64,000 nt of DNA from an uncultured Dorea sp. (lineage in GTDB: Bacteria; Bacillota; Clostridia; Lachnospirales; Lachnospiraceae), in assembly GCA_910579015.1 (NCBI GenBank), contig CAJTRO010000012.1, positions 22,263-86,262 of the forward strand. Reading direction: 5' to 3'. A program made the position numbers and the translations under genes. How positions within the stretch are numbered: position 1 is the first letter of the stretch; each line of letters begins with the position of its first letter. The notes under the pieces are model-generated. The model did not search any database. It saw only the letters and a list, made by a program, of their open reading frames with translations, and was not told the origin of the DNA. Shown one piece after another: positions 17,541 to 25,543 of this stretch.

Positions 17541-18785
17541 ATGGATTCTGTAGATAAGAGAAGACCGGAATTACTGATCCCGGCAAGCAGTCTGGAGGTA
17601 TTGAAGATTGCTGTTATATTCGGAGCGGATGCGGTATATATCGGCGGAGAGGCGTTCGGCCTGCGGGCGAAGGCGAAGAATTTTTCCAAAGAGGATATGA
17701 AAGAGGGGATTTGGTTTGCCCATGAGCATGGCGCAAGGGTTCATGTGACGGTGAATATACTTGCGCACAACGACGATCTTGAGGGGGTAAGGCAGTATCT
17801 TTATGAACTTAGAAAGATGAGGCCGGATGCGCTGATCATTGCCGATCCGGCAGTCTTCGATCTGGCGAAGGAGATCTGCCCTGAGATTGACCGGCACATC
17901 AGTACACAGGCGAATAATACGAACTACGGCACCTATCAGTTCTGGCATCGGCTGGGGGCGAAGAGAGTGGTGTCGGCCAGGGAGCTGTCCTTAAAGGAGA
18001 TCAGAGAGATCAGGGAGCGGATCCCGAAGGAGATGGAGATTGAGAGCTTCATCCACGGGGCGATGTGCATCTCTTATTCGGGAAGATGTCTGTTGAGTAA
18101 TTATTTTACCGGAAGGGATGCCAACCAGGGAGCGTGCACCCACCCCTGCCGGTGGAAGTATTCTATCGTGGAAGAGACCAGGCCGGGAGAATATATGCCG
18201 GTATTTGAGAACGACCGGGGGACATTTATCTTCAACTCCAAGGATCTGTGCATGATCGAACATATCCCGGAGATGATCGACGCCGGGATCGACAGCTTCA
18301 AGATCGAGGGACGTATGAAGACGGCGCTCTACGTTGCGACGGTGGCGAGGACTTATCGGAAGGCGATAGACGATTACCTGGAGGATCCAGAGAAGTATCG
18401 GGAGAATATGCCATGGTATCTGGACCAGATCGTGAACTGTACCTACCGGCAGTTTACGACGGGCTTCTATTTCGGTAAGCCGGACGAGACCAGCCAGATC
18501 TATGACAATAATACCTATGTGAAGGAATATACCTATCTTGGGATCATAGGAGACGAGAGGGACGGGATGTATAGGATCGAGCAGAGGAATAAGTTCTCTG
18601 TGGGCGATAGGATCGAGATCATGAAGCCGGACGGGCAGAATGTGGAAGTGACCGTGCGAAGGATCGTGGATGAGGAAGGAAAGGAGCAGGAGAGCGCGCC
18701 GCATCCGAAGCAGGCGCTGTATGTAGATCTGGGATGTGAAGCCTGCCGGTATGATATTCTGAGACGGGCAGAAGAGCGTATGTAA
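17541..18785 (+). CDS. trhP: U32 family protein, TrhP-like (tRNA U34 hydroxylation)
   Basis: A 414-residue U32 'peptidase' family protein. The family signature is seen as ESFIHGAMCISYSGRC, followed by CTHPCRWKY with the cysteines expected to bind an iron-sulfur cluster, and KIEGRMK. Two U32 subfamilies occur; the YrrN/YrrO (TrhP) group uses prephenate-linked chemistry to hydroxylate U34 of tRNA. The assignment rests on adjacency to the TrmR-like gene and on length. It could instead be annotated simply as a collagenase-like peptidase, but peptidase activity is doubtful in this family. Confidence 0.8.
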   Translation: MDSVDKRRPELLIPASSLEVLKIAVIFGADAVYIGGEAFGLRAKAKNFSKEDMKEGIWFAHEHGARVHVTVNILAHNDDLEGVRQYLYELRKMRPDALIIADPAVFDLAKEICPEIDRHISTQANNTNYGTYQFWHRLGAKRVVSARELSLKEIREIRERIPKEMEIESFIHGAMCISYSGRCLLSNYFTGRDANQGACTHPCRWKYSIVEETRPGEYMPVFENDRGTFIFNSKDLCMIEHIPEMIDAGIDSFKIEGRMKTALYVATVARTYRKAIDDYLEDPEKYRENMPWYLDQIVNCTYRQFTTGFYFGKPDETSQIYDNNTYVKEYTYLGIIGDERDGMYRIEQRNKFSVGDRIEIMKPDGQNVEVTVRRIVDEEGKEQESAPHPKQALYVDLGCEACRYDILRRAEERM

Positions 18786-18831
18786 AAGAGAAGATCATAT
18801 TGACAGGAAATAGAATTTTCAGGTGGAAAAG

Positions 18832-18860
18832 CACAAAAAGAGGAGAACGCACATAGACTA
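18832..18860 (+). promoter_or_regulatory. Candidate sigma-K promoter of sigK
   Basis: CACA (18832-18835), 16 bases, then CATAGACTA (18852-18860). This fits the known sigma-K consensus mACm-N16-17-CATAnnnTA exactly. The -10 also partly fits sigma-E (CATACAnT), but no ATA is present at -35. The position, about 28 bases before the start codon of sigK, suggests direct autoregulation. Confidence 0.55.
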
Positions 18861-18887
18861 TATCAAATACGCTTAGAGGTGCTTCTC

Positions 18888-19508
18888 TTGAAATCATTTC
18901 CCCAACCCCTCACAGCCGCGGAAGAAAGACATTATATGCAAAAATATACGGAGGGAGATCTTGAAGCGAAACATATCCTGATAGAGCGGAATCTGCGCCT
19001 CGTTGCACATATCGTAAAGAAGTATCAGTCTTCCCCGGAAGATACGGAGGATCTGCTGTCTATCGGTACGATCGGGCTTATCAAGGCGGTTGTGACATTT
19101 AATCCGGATAAGTGTGTCAGGCTCGGCACCTACGCCGCACGCTGTATTGAGAATGAGATCCTGATGTATATGCGGGCGAAGAAGAAGTCATCGAAAGAGA
19201 TATCGCTGTATGAGCCTATCGGTACGGACCGGGAGGGCAACGAGATCCAGCTTTTTGATATTATTGAGACGGAAGAGGATGATGCGCACAGAAAGGTGGA
19301 ATTAAGCGACGACATCCGGATGTTGTACCGCAGAGTGGAATCCGAACTGTCACCGCGGGAACGGATGGTGCTTAAGATGCGGTACGGCCTTTATAATGAA
19401 GAGGAATATACCCAGCGGGAGATTGCGAAGCAATTGGGCATCTCCCGATCTTACGTATATAAAATTGCTTATTATAAATGGAAGAAACAGCGACTATTCA
19501 CTTTTTAG
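18888..19508 (+). CDS. sigK: Sporulation sigma factor SigK, 5' part (interrupted; hybrid C-terminus)
   Basis: Late mother-cell sporulation sigma factor. The start is TTG 18888 with AGAGGTG upstream (GTG 18879 is an in-frame alternative). The protein starts directly at SFPQPLTAAEE, so the N-terminal pro-sequence of the Bacillus protein is missing, as in Clostridioides difficile. Region 2 (ERNLRLVAHIVKKY, LLSIGTIGLIKAV, YAARCIENEI) and region 4 (TQREIAKQLGISRSYV) are intact up to the GT at 19455-19456. After that the frame enters the inserted element and ends YKIAYYKWKKQRLFTF instead of the normal SRIEK tail, which lies at 32828-32878. Without excision the recognition helix end is altered. Confidence 0.93.
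   Translation: MKSFPQPLTAAEERHYMQKYTEGDLEAKHILIERNLRLVAHIVKKYQSSPEDTEDLLSIGTIGLIKAVVTFNPDKCVRLGTYAARCIENEILMYMRAKKKSSKEISLYEPIGTDREGNEIQLFDIIETEEDDAHRKVELSDDIRMLYRRVESELSPRERMVLKMRYGLYNEEEYTQREIAKQLGISRSYVYKIAYYKWKKQRLFTF
19447..19464 (+). other. Left junction of the sigK element (attL)
   Basis: Host sequence ends at TCTTAC and the element continues ATATAAAAT, with the shared GT at 19455-19456. The right-hand half (ATATAAAAT) pairs as an inverted repeat with the element's other end (ATTTTAT at 32821-32827). Confidence 0.75.
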
Positions 19509-19561
19509 TTAACCAAGAATAGGACAAGCATTTGTTCTGATTTATAATAGGAGAAGAAACT

Positions 19562-21853
19562 ATGACTTTATATTACAATACTGTCCGCGAAAAAGCAAAC
19601 AACACATTATATCCTCGTTGTAAAACAATATCTTCTGTTGATGATTTGAAGGAAGTCGTATCACATGACCATGTGTGTGCCCAGTATAAGGATAACCGGC
19701 GTAAAAAAGATAATTTTATTCAGACTGACTGCACAATGTTAGATATTGATAACACGGATTCTGACGACGAAAGTAAATGGATAACTCCGGCTGATATAAA
19801 AAAGGCTTTCAAAAATGTGCGTTTTTTCATTGTATATTCAAGAAATCATATGAAATCCAAAGGCGGAAAGAAACCACGTCCGAAATTTCATGTTTATTTT
19901 CCGCATAAAATTATCAGTGACATTAAGGAATATGAAACCCTTAAAAATGATGTATGCAACTATTTTCCGGCATTTGATTCAAATGCAAAGGATATTGCCC
20001 GTTTTTTCTACGGGGTAGAAAATCCGCAGATTGAGCCTGTTGACGGTAACATCACATTGACTGAGTTTATGGATAAACGGTCAATTTGCAGTGCAGAAGA
20101 AAAATTAACGGTTACTTTGCCAACAAAGAGCACTGGCTTTATTCCACAGGGGCAAAGAAATACCTCGTTACATAGATTTGCCCGCAATATTCTGAACTGC
20201 CAAGGTGATAGTGATATTGCTTATCAATCTTTTATAGAGGAATCAAAGAAATGTAAACCTCCGTTAGAACAGAAGGAACTTAATAGCATATGGAAAAGTG
20301 CATATAAATACTACATGGAGCGTAGCCGAAACAGTCCCGATTATATTAAACAATATTCAAGGACAGCGGTTGCGCCTAACCTTAAACCTGATGATTTTAC
20401 AGATCTTGGACAAGCTAAAGTATTTTTTAAGGAATATGGGGAAAGACTTCGTTATTCTCTTGCAACAGGATTCTTATTTTATACAGGAAAGGTATGGAAA
20501 GAAGGGACATTAAAAGCCCAAGGATTAGCACAGGAATTAACAGAACGACAGTTAAAGGAAGTAACATTACTGTTAAGAAAGATACAGAATGATGAAAATA
20601 ATGCCGCTTTGAATAACGATTCATCTGCAAGAAAAGAGGCAGACAACGCAGAAAAAAATATCAAACAATACCGTAAATTTATATTGAAAAATAGAGATTC
20701 ACAGAGAATATCTGCTGTCCTTAAAGAAATACAACCCTCAATAGAGATTTCTACAGACGAACTTGACACAGATGGATTTCTATTAAATACACCAGTGGGT
20801 ACTATAGATTTGAAAAATCATGAAATACGTCCACATAATCCAAGTGATTATTGTACAAAGATTACTGCCGTTAGTCCGTCAGATAAAGGAAAAGAACTAT
20901 TCATGAAATTTTTAAAAAGTATAACCTGCGAAGACAACGAACTACAGGAATATTTACAGTTGGTTGTAGGCATGTGTGCGATTGGGAAAGTGTTCTGTGA
21001 AAATATTATCATTGCTTATGGCACTGGTAAGAATGGAAAAAGTACATTCTTCAACTTATTATCACAGGTATTAGGTGATTATTCCGGCAGTCTTTCGGCT
21101 GAAACATTGACGTCAGAGTGCCGTAAAAATAAAAGTCCCGAATACGCGGAGTTGTGTGGGAAAAGATTAGTTATATCATCTGAATTGGAAGATGATACGA
21201 GTTTAAATACATCTATTATGAAAAAATTATGTTCAACTGACCGAATCTATGCCGAGAAAAAATATAAAGCTCCGTTTGATTTTAAGCCGACGCACACACT
21301 CATTCTCTGTACGAACCATCTTCCGCGCGTTTATACGTCAGATAACGGTACTTGGCGCAGATTAATCATTATTCCTTTTCAGGCAGTGATTGAAAACAGT
21401 ACAGAAATTAAAAACTATGCAGATTATTTATTTAAAAATGCAGGTGAAGCAGTTTTATCCTGGGTTATTGAAGGTGCTGAAAAGTTCATAAACGCAAATT
21501 ATAATCTAATTCTGCCAAAGTGCGTGCAACAAGCTGTTGAGAATTACCGAAATGAAAATGACTGGCTTCATAACTATCTTTCCGAGCGTTGTGAGACAGG
21601 TAAGGAGTTTATCCAACAATCAGGGGAACTATATAGTGATTATCGTAGTTACTGTAGAGAGACAGGTCAACCGGTAAAAAGCAACGCAATATTTAACAGA
21701 GCGATACAAAATGCCGGATTCAAGGCAAAAAAAACGAACAAAGGCAAGTTTATTTATGGGCTTAAGTTGTTACCGTTTGACTATTTTCAGTTGCCAGTGA
21801 CGGCGAGTGACAAGGAATTTAAAACTTTTGCAGAAGAAGATGTTGTGTTCTAA
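19562..21853 (+). CDS. Primase-helicase (AEP-like primase + D5/P4-type SF3 helicase)
   Basis: A 763-residue replication protein. N-terminal part: MLDIDNTDSDD near residue 60 and YSRNH with KPRPKFHVYF near residue 100, the acidic and histidine motifs of AEP-type primase-polymerases. Residues about 190-250 are a PriCT-like helical segment. The C-terminal half is D5_N plus an SF3 helicase: Walker A GTGKNGKST near residue 487, Walker B-like VISSELEDD, and sensor motif LILCTNHLP, then TWRRLIIIPF. It resembles replication proteins of phage satellites and plasmids. It starts 53 bases after the sigK stop inside the element and could let the excised circle replicate. Confidence 0.88.
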   Translation: MTLYYNTVREKANNTLYPRCKTISSVDDLKEVVSHDHVCAQYKDNRRKKDNFIQTDCTMLDIDNTDSDDESKWITPADIKKAFKNVRFFIVYSRNHMKSKGGKKPRPKFHVYFPHKIISDIKEYETLKNDVCNYFPAFDSNAKDIARFFYGVENPQIEPVDGNITLTEFMDKRSICSAEEKLTVTLPTKSTGFIPQGQRNTSLHRFARNILNCQGDSDIAYQSFIEESKKCKPPLEQKELNSIWKSAYKYYMERSRNSPDYIKQYSRTAVAPNLKPDDFTDLGQAKVFFKEYGERLRYSLATGFLFYTGKVWKEGTLKAQGLAQELTERQLKEVTLLLRKIQNDENNAALNNDSSARKEADNAEKNIKQYRKFILKNRDSQRISAVLKEIQPSIEISTDELDTDGFLLNTPVGTIDLKNHEIRPHNPSDYCTKITAVSPSDKGKELFMKFLKSITCEDNELQEYLQLVVGMCAIGKVFCENIIIAYGTGKNGKSTFFNLLSQVLGDYSGSLSAETLTSECRKNKSPEYAELCGKRLVISSELEDDTSLNTSIMKKLCSTDRIYAEKKYKAPFDFKPTHTLILCTNHLPRVYTSDNGTWRRLIIIPFQAVIENSTEIKNYADYLFKNAGEAVLSWVIEGAEKFINANYNLILPKCVQQAVENYRNENDWLHNYLSERCETGKEFIQQSGELYSDYRSYCRETGQPVKSNAIFNRAIQNAGFKAKKTNKGKFIYGLKLLPFDYFQLPVTASDKEFKTFAEEDVVF

Positions 21854-22292
21854 CTATATAATTTTATAAAATCTCTGTCACTGACTGTCACTTTCAGTAT
21901 CATATGCTTTTTGTGAAGAGAAATCGTTGATATATTGAACGGTTTCTTTTTCACTCTATATGTTGTTTTATCCCTTGGTTGCATTTTCTATAAGGTGTAT
22001 TCGCCTTTTTAAGCAGTTTTTTCTTTGTTATGGTATCTTATACCACACAGCCATAATATTAACCATCTCGGTTAGATGTACATTGTTTGCAAGGTGGTTT
22101 AACAGTTTTAAACAGACCTTGCGTTAATTTTATGGATATGGGTAAAGCTATATATAAATTCCAATCCTATGTTTCTGGAAATACTCATAGTAATGGTCGG
22201 CAAGTTTTGATTGTTCTTTCCTTTTACATACCGACCACCCTCTTTCTTTCAAAGATATAAAAGGTATTCTCAGGAGTATTTCCCAAAATCTA
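21854..22292. other. Structured non-coding segment of the element
   Basis: No gene is seen in these 439 bases. From 22031 on it holds four stem-loops: TGGTAT/ATACCA (22031-22045); CATCT/AGATG (22064-22078); a compound hairpin GCAAGGT/ACCTTGC enclosing GTTTAA/TTAAAC (22089-22122); and a nested pair with outer 10-bp arms GGAAATACTC/GAGTATTTCC (22177-22186, 22274-22283) and inner GGTCGG/CCGACC (22195-22200, 22231-22236). It lies directly after the primase-helicase gene and before the 3' end of the repressor gene, so a replication origin or a structured RNA are the main options. Confidence 0.5.
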
Positions 22293-22637
22293 CTATGATG
22301 ATTTTCTCAGATTTTCTTTTTCCTTATGATTCATCCGAACAAAGACCTTACATTGTTCAATGCAAATATATTGCTGTTCTTCGGTTAATGAGCGAAAGAT
22401 ACGCAACATCTCATTTTCCTGATTTGTAGCTTTTTTATCTAAAGAGTAATTTAACAGATAGTCGATAGATACGTCAAAATATTTAGCCAGTGATTTTAAA
22501 GTAGCAAAATCTGGTTCACGGGTGTTTTGAACGTAACTGCCTAATGTGGATGGTGCTATGTTCAGATGTAAGGCTAACTCTTTCTGTGTCATGTTCCGTT
22601 CTTCTATCAAAGTGCGTAAATTGTCACCAAAACTCAT
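22293..22637 (-). CDS. XRE-family (CI-like) repressor
   Basis: A 114-residue DNA-binding protein. The N-terminal 65 residues are a helix-turn-helix XRE domain (MTQKELALHLNIAPSTLGSYV, split by the turn at NIAP), followed by FDVSIDYLLNYS, the usual end of the HTH_3 fold in Firmicutes phage repressors. The rest is a helical tail, perhaps for dimerisation; there is no LexA-type peptidase domain. AGGAGG precedes the ATG. It is divergent from the HhH/FeS gene, sharing a control region of about 150 bases, and is the natural candidate to repress that gene or element activity. Confidence 0.88.
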   Translation of the reverse strand: MSFGDNLRTLIEERNMTQKELALHLNIAPSTLGSYVQNTREPDFATLKSLAKYFDVSIDYLLNYSLDKKATNQENEMLRIFRSLTEEQQYICIEQCKVFVRMNHKEKENLRKSS

Positions 22638-22709
22638 ACTATGTTACCTCCTGTCCAACTCAATACTAAGTGAAAATAGACATGATTTCCTGATGATATG
22701 CGATAAGAG

Positions 22710-22738
22710 TTGACGAACTACAATATGAGTTGTATAAT
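22710..22738 (+). promoter_or_regulatory. Sigma-A promoter for the HhH/4Fe-4S gene
   Basis: TTGACG (22710-22715), exactly 17 bases, and consensus TATAAT (22733-22738). It lies in the divergent control region with the XRE repressor. Confidence 0.8.
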
Positions 22739-22786
22739 AAATATCACATTTTCACGGAAAATACAGAAGAAAAGGAGATGTTGCAA

Positions 22787-24355
22787 GTGAAGCATAATTC
22801 AGAGGATATTTATAGAATGATTGAACAGATGGACAATCATTTGCGGACAGAATTACTAAAAAAGGACGATAAGGTTCAGGAAGAAAAATTATGGGAAAAT
22901 ACATATATCAAACGACAGATTGATAAACGTAAGGATGGCGGTGTGTTTACTGTAAGCGACCACATTCGTGCTGTGGTATACTCCTTGTTAAGCGGAGGTC
23001 AGGGGTGGGCTAAGTATGCAAAAGAAATGGATATCCAAACAGGATGTATTCCATGTGTTGATTCGATTTTTCATGATTATAGTCCGATAGAACTTTTGAA
23101 GTGTTCACCGTTTCAGTTATATGAGGAACTACAGAAAATCCATTTGGCGCCTCGGTTCGGAACTGCTCCGATAGAGAAATTGATTACTGTTAATATCCCA
23201 AAGTTATTGAAACTGGAAGAAGAATATGGAACGGTTGATAATTATTATCAGAAATATATTCAAGAAGGCATTAACAGACATCTTCCTGCACCAGTTAAAC
23301 CGCTAATAGAGGCTCTTTCGAACGCCGAAAGTAATGATAAACTGGAACAGATGGGAATTCCTTTAGTATGTGAATATTTGCGGAATGTGGGATACGACCT
23401 CCCCAAGCCGGATACACATATTTGCAGAATCTTAGGAAGCGAAATTCTGGGATTTTCGACCAGTAAAGAAGTTTCTGAATACAAGTCGATTGAGATTATA
23501 TTTGAAATTGCCAAAGCGGCAAAGAAATCCGTAGCAGAAACAGATTATATTTTGTGGTCATATTGTTCTAATGGATACGGGGAAATCTGTACATCGAAAT
23601 ATCCTAAATGTGACATATGTGTTGCAATCGGAGAATGTAGAAAGCACAAAGAAGATATTTTAACTGTAATAAAAAATAAGATGATACTAAATTCATATTT
23701 TAAAATAAAGGAGTATGATGATGTTTCCAGAATGATCTGCAAGGCGGCAAATAGTGTATATTCTTCCTTATACAGACGTATTCTTCATGACTATGCAATC
23801 TCGGCAGAAGATGGGGGTAGCTTAAATCGTGAGATAAGTTCGTTGTTTGCAGAAAGAATTCCCCAATTACTGGAATCAACAGACCAGAGAATGTTTGATG
23901 AAAGTCATCATGCAATCTGTAAAGAAATCATCCATATGTTCAGCCCCAAATGCCAACTAAAGTATGGAATTGCACAACTTTGGCTGAATGAAACATTGAT
24001 TAATTTGATTATTATTGAATCTTCATTGCCAGTCAGTATATTGCCTGTTGCAAAAGCAAGAAGATATTTTCATGTTGCAGTCGATAGGGATATATTGCAG
24101 GTGGCTACTGTACAGAGAAAAGAAGTGTATCACCATGGTTTAGGGTTAAAGTGTGCTCCGTTAAGACATGAGGATTCTGCTGTCTACGGAATGGATTGGT
24201 TTCATCAGAAAGAAACACAGCCTTATATGTGTTGGGAATATGAAGAATATATAGAGTTTCAAAATGCAGTACGGGATGCACTGAAAAAGCCCATCAAAGA
24301 TGGAATTTATAAAGATGTTTTAGACTGGAGTTTTCAGGCTCTTGTAGAAAAGTAG
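22787..24355 (+). CDS. HhH-GPD glycosylase-like protein with 4Fe-4S motif and unknown C-terminal domain
   Basis: The GTG at 22787 is chosen for its AAGGAG site (TTG 22730 has none), giving 522 residues. The N-terminal about 290 residues resemble the endonuclease III/MutY fold. KPDTHICRILG holds an aspartate at residue 209 at the position of the catalytic Asp (VDTH in EndoIII), and Cys268, Cys275, Cys278 and Cys284 have the exact C-x6-C-x2-C-x5-C spacing of the EndoIII 4Fe-4S loop. The EndoIII lyase lysine position is not a lysine, so a glycosylase without AP-lyase activity is more likely. The C-terminal about 230 residues are unrecognised; LWLNETLINLIIIE and a Trp/Tyr-rich end are notable. 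Role in DNA repair or phage defence is inference. Confidence 0.65.
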   Translation: MKHNSEDIYRMIEQMDNHLRTELLKKDDKVQEEKLWENTYIKRQIDKRKDGGVFTVSDHIRAVVYSLLSGGQGWAKYAKEMDIQTGCIPCVDSIFHDYSPIELLKCSPFQLYEELQKIHLAPRFGTAPIEKLITVNIPKLLKLEEEYGTVDNYYQKYIQEGINRHLPAPVKPLIEALSNAESNDKLEQMGIPLVCEYLRNVGYDLPKPDTHICRILGSEILGFSTSKEVSEYKSIEIIFEIAKAAKKSVAETDYILWSYCSNGYGEICTSKYPKCDICVAIGECRKHKEDILTVIKNKMILNSYFKIKEYDDVSRMICKAANSVYSSLYRRILHDYAISAEDGGSLNREISSLFAERIPQLLESTDQRMFDESHHAICKEIIHMFSPKCQLKYGIAQLWLNETLINLIIIESSLPVSILPVAKARRYFHVAVDRDILQVATVQRKEVYHHGLGLKCAPLRHEDSAVYGMDWFHQKETQPYMCWEYEEYIEFQNAVRDALKKPIKDGIYKDVLDWSFQALVEK

Positions 24356-24394
24356 AAATGTTGAAAACTTTTTATGATGGGAGGAATCACTGTA

Positions 24395-25222
24395 ATGGGA
24401 AATGAACAATTGGGAGTAGCGATTAATTCAGAGAATTTTCCTGATGAAGTATTTCGAGAATATATCAAAACAAATTTTGATAAAGATAATGATGGATTCT
24501 TATCCGAAAAAGAGATTTGTAGTATTGAGAAAATTGATGTAGGCAAAAAAGAAATTTATAGTTTAAAAGGGGTTGAATATTTTATCCATTTAGTATATTT
24601 GGACTGTTGTGAGACAAAAATCCGGAAACTGAATGTTAGCAAAAATACTGCTTTGAAAAAATTGTATTGTGCCTTTACAAACATTCAAGAACTGGATATC
24701 CGTAAAAATATTACTTTGGAATCGTTGGATTGTAAATTTACAAAAGTCCGAAAACTGGATGTTTCAAAAAATATCGCTTTAAGTACTTTATGTTGTAAAC
24801 ATACAAACATCCAAGAACTGGACATTAGTAATAATACTGCTTTGAAAATGTTGGTTTGTGGATATACGCAAATTCAAGAGTTGGATATCAGCAAGAATAT
24901 TAATTTATGGAGAGTGGGGTGTTGTAACACAAAAATCAAAGAACTGGATGTCAGCAAAAATACACTATTAACTATGCTGTGTTGTGGATATACACGAATT
25001 CAAGAGTTAGATGTTAGTAAGAATACCTCTTTAAAAGTATTGGACTGTAGCGGTACAAAAATCCAAGAATTGGATGTCAGCAAGAATTCTTTATTAATCT
25101 TGAAATGCCATGATACAAAAATCAAACCGGATATCAGTAAGGAGACTGATTTAAAACAATTGGGTTGGAATGATAGATCAATCGATGCACTGCGCACACT
25201 TTGTTATTTCCTTGTTATGTAA
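24395..25222 (+). CDS. Cysteine-containing leucine-rich-repeat protein
   Basis: A 275-residue protein, started at ATG 24395 (GGGAGG upstream; ATG 24374 in frame is possible). Residues about 1-50 have FPDEVFREYI and FDKDNDGFLSEKE, an EF-hand-like calcium loop. From about residue 60 there are about eight tandem copies of a 21-residue unit, consensus LxxLxCxxTxIxELDVSKN. Such repeats are seen in Lachnospiraceae surface proteins, but there is no signal peptide here, so it should be cytoplasmic. It follows the HhH gene by 39 bases and is probably cotranscribed with it. Function unknown; repeats suggest protein binding. Confidence 0.75.
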   Translation: MGNEQLGVAINSENFPDEVFREYIKTNFDKDNDGFLSEKEICSIEKIDVGKKEIYSLKGVEYFIHLVYLDCCETKIRKLNVSKNTALKKLYCAFTNIQELDIRKNITLESLDCKFTKVRKLDVSKNIALSTLCCKHTNIQELDISNNTALKMLVCGYTQIQELDISKNINLWRVGCCNTKIKELDVSKNTLLTMLCCGYTRIQELDVSKNTSLKVLDCSGTKIQELDVSKNSLLILKCHDTKIKPDISKETDLKQLGWNDRSIDALRTLCYFLVM

Positions 25223-25361
25223 ATATACATTTTGTGTTTTGTCAGGTTTAAAATTCAATATGATTGTAATAAAATGATATAAAATTAAATTGATAATGTT
25301 TTGATTATACCCATAAAAACAAACATCTCTTTTCGTTTATATTTTTACACCCAAGAAAAAT

Positions 25362-25391
25362 AGCCGTAGTCCGCATGGATTATGGCTGTTT
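25362..25391 (+). terminator. Terminator after the leucine-rich-repeat gene
   Basis: An 11-bp stem including two G-U pairs (25362-25372 with 25377-25387, loop GCAT) followed by GTTTCT. It separates the HhH/LRR unit from the resolvase operon. The rest of 25223-25462 is AT-rich and holds no gene that I see. Confidence 0.6.
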
Positions 25392-25462
25392 CTATAAATG
25401 ATATGTATTTTCCCTTTTCGTTTATAGTATCTGCGCTAAATATTACGAAACTATTAACTGAT

Positions 25463-25491
25463 TTGATTATGCTTTGAGAATATCATATAAT
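25463..25491 (+). promoter_or_regulatory. Sigma-A promoter for the resolvase-led operon
   Basis: TTGATT (25463-25468), 17 bases, TATAAT (25486-25491), 52 bases before the resolvase ATG. Confidence 0.7.
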
Positions 25492-25543
25492 ATGTATATC
25501 AGGACATAATTTGTTTACGACAAATAATGAGGGAGGGCTTTTC

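Noticed and set aside
25223-25462. AT-rich gap looked at for CRISPR or an RNA gene
   Set aside because: No regularly spaced repeats; only the terminator at 25362-25391 stands out. No CRISPR array is seen anywhere in the window.
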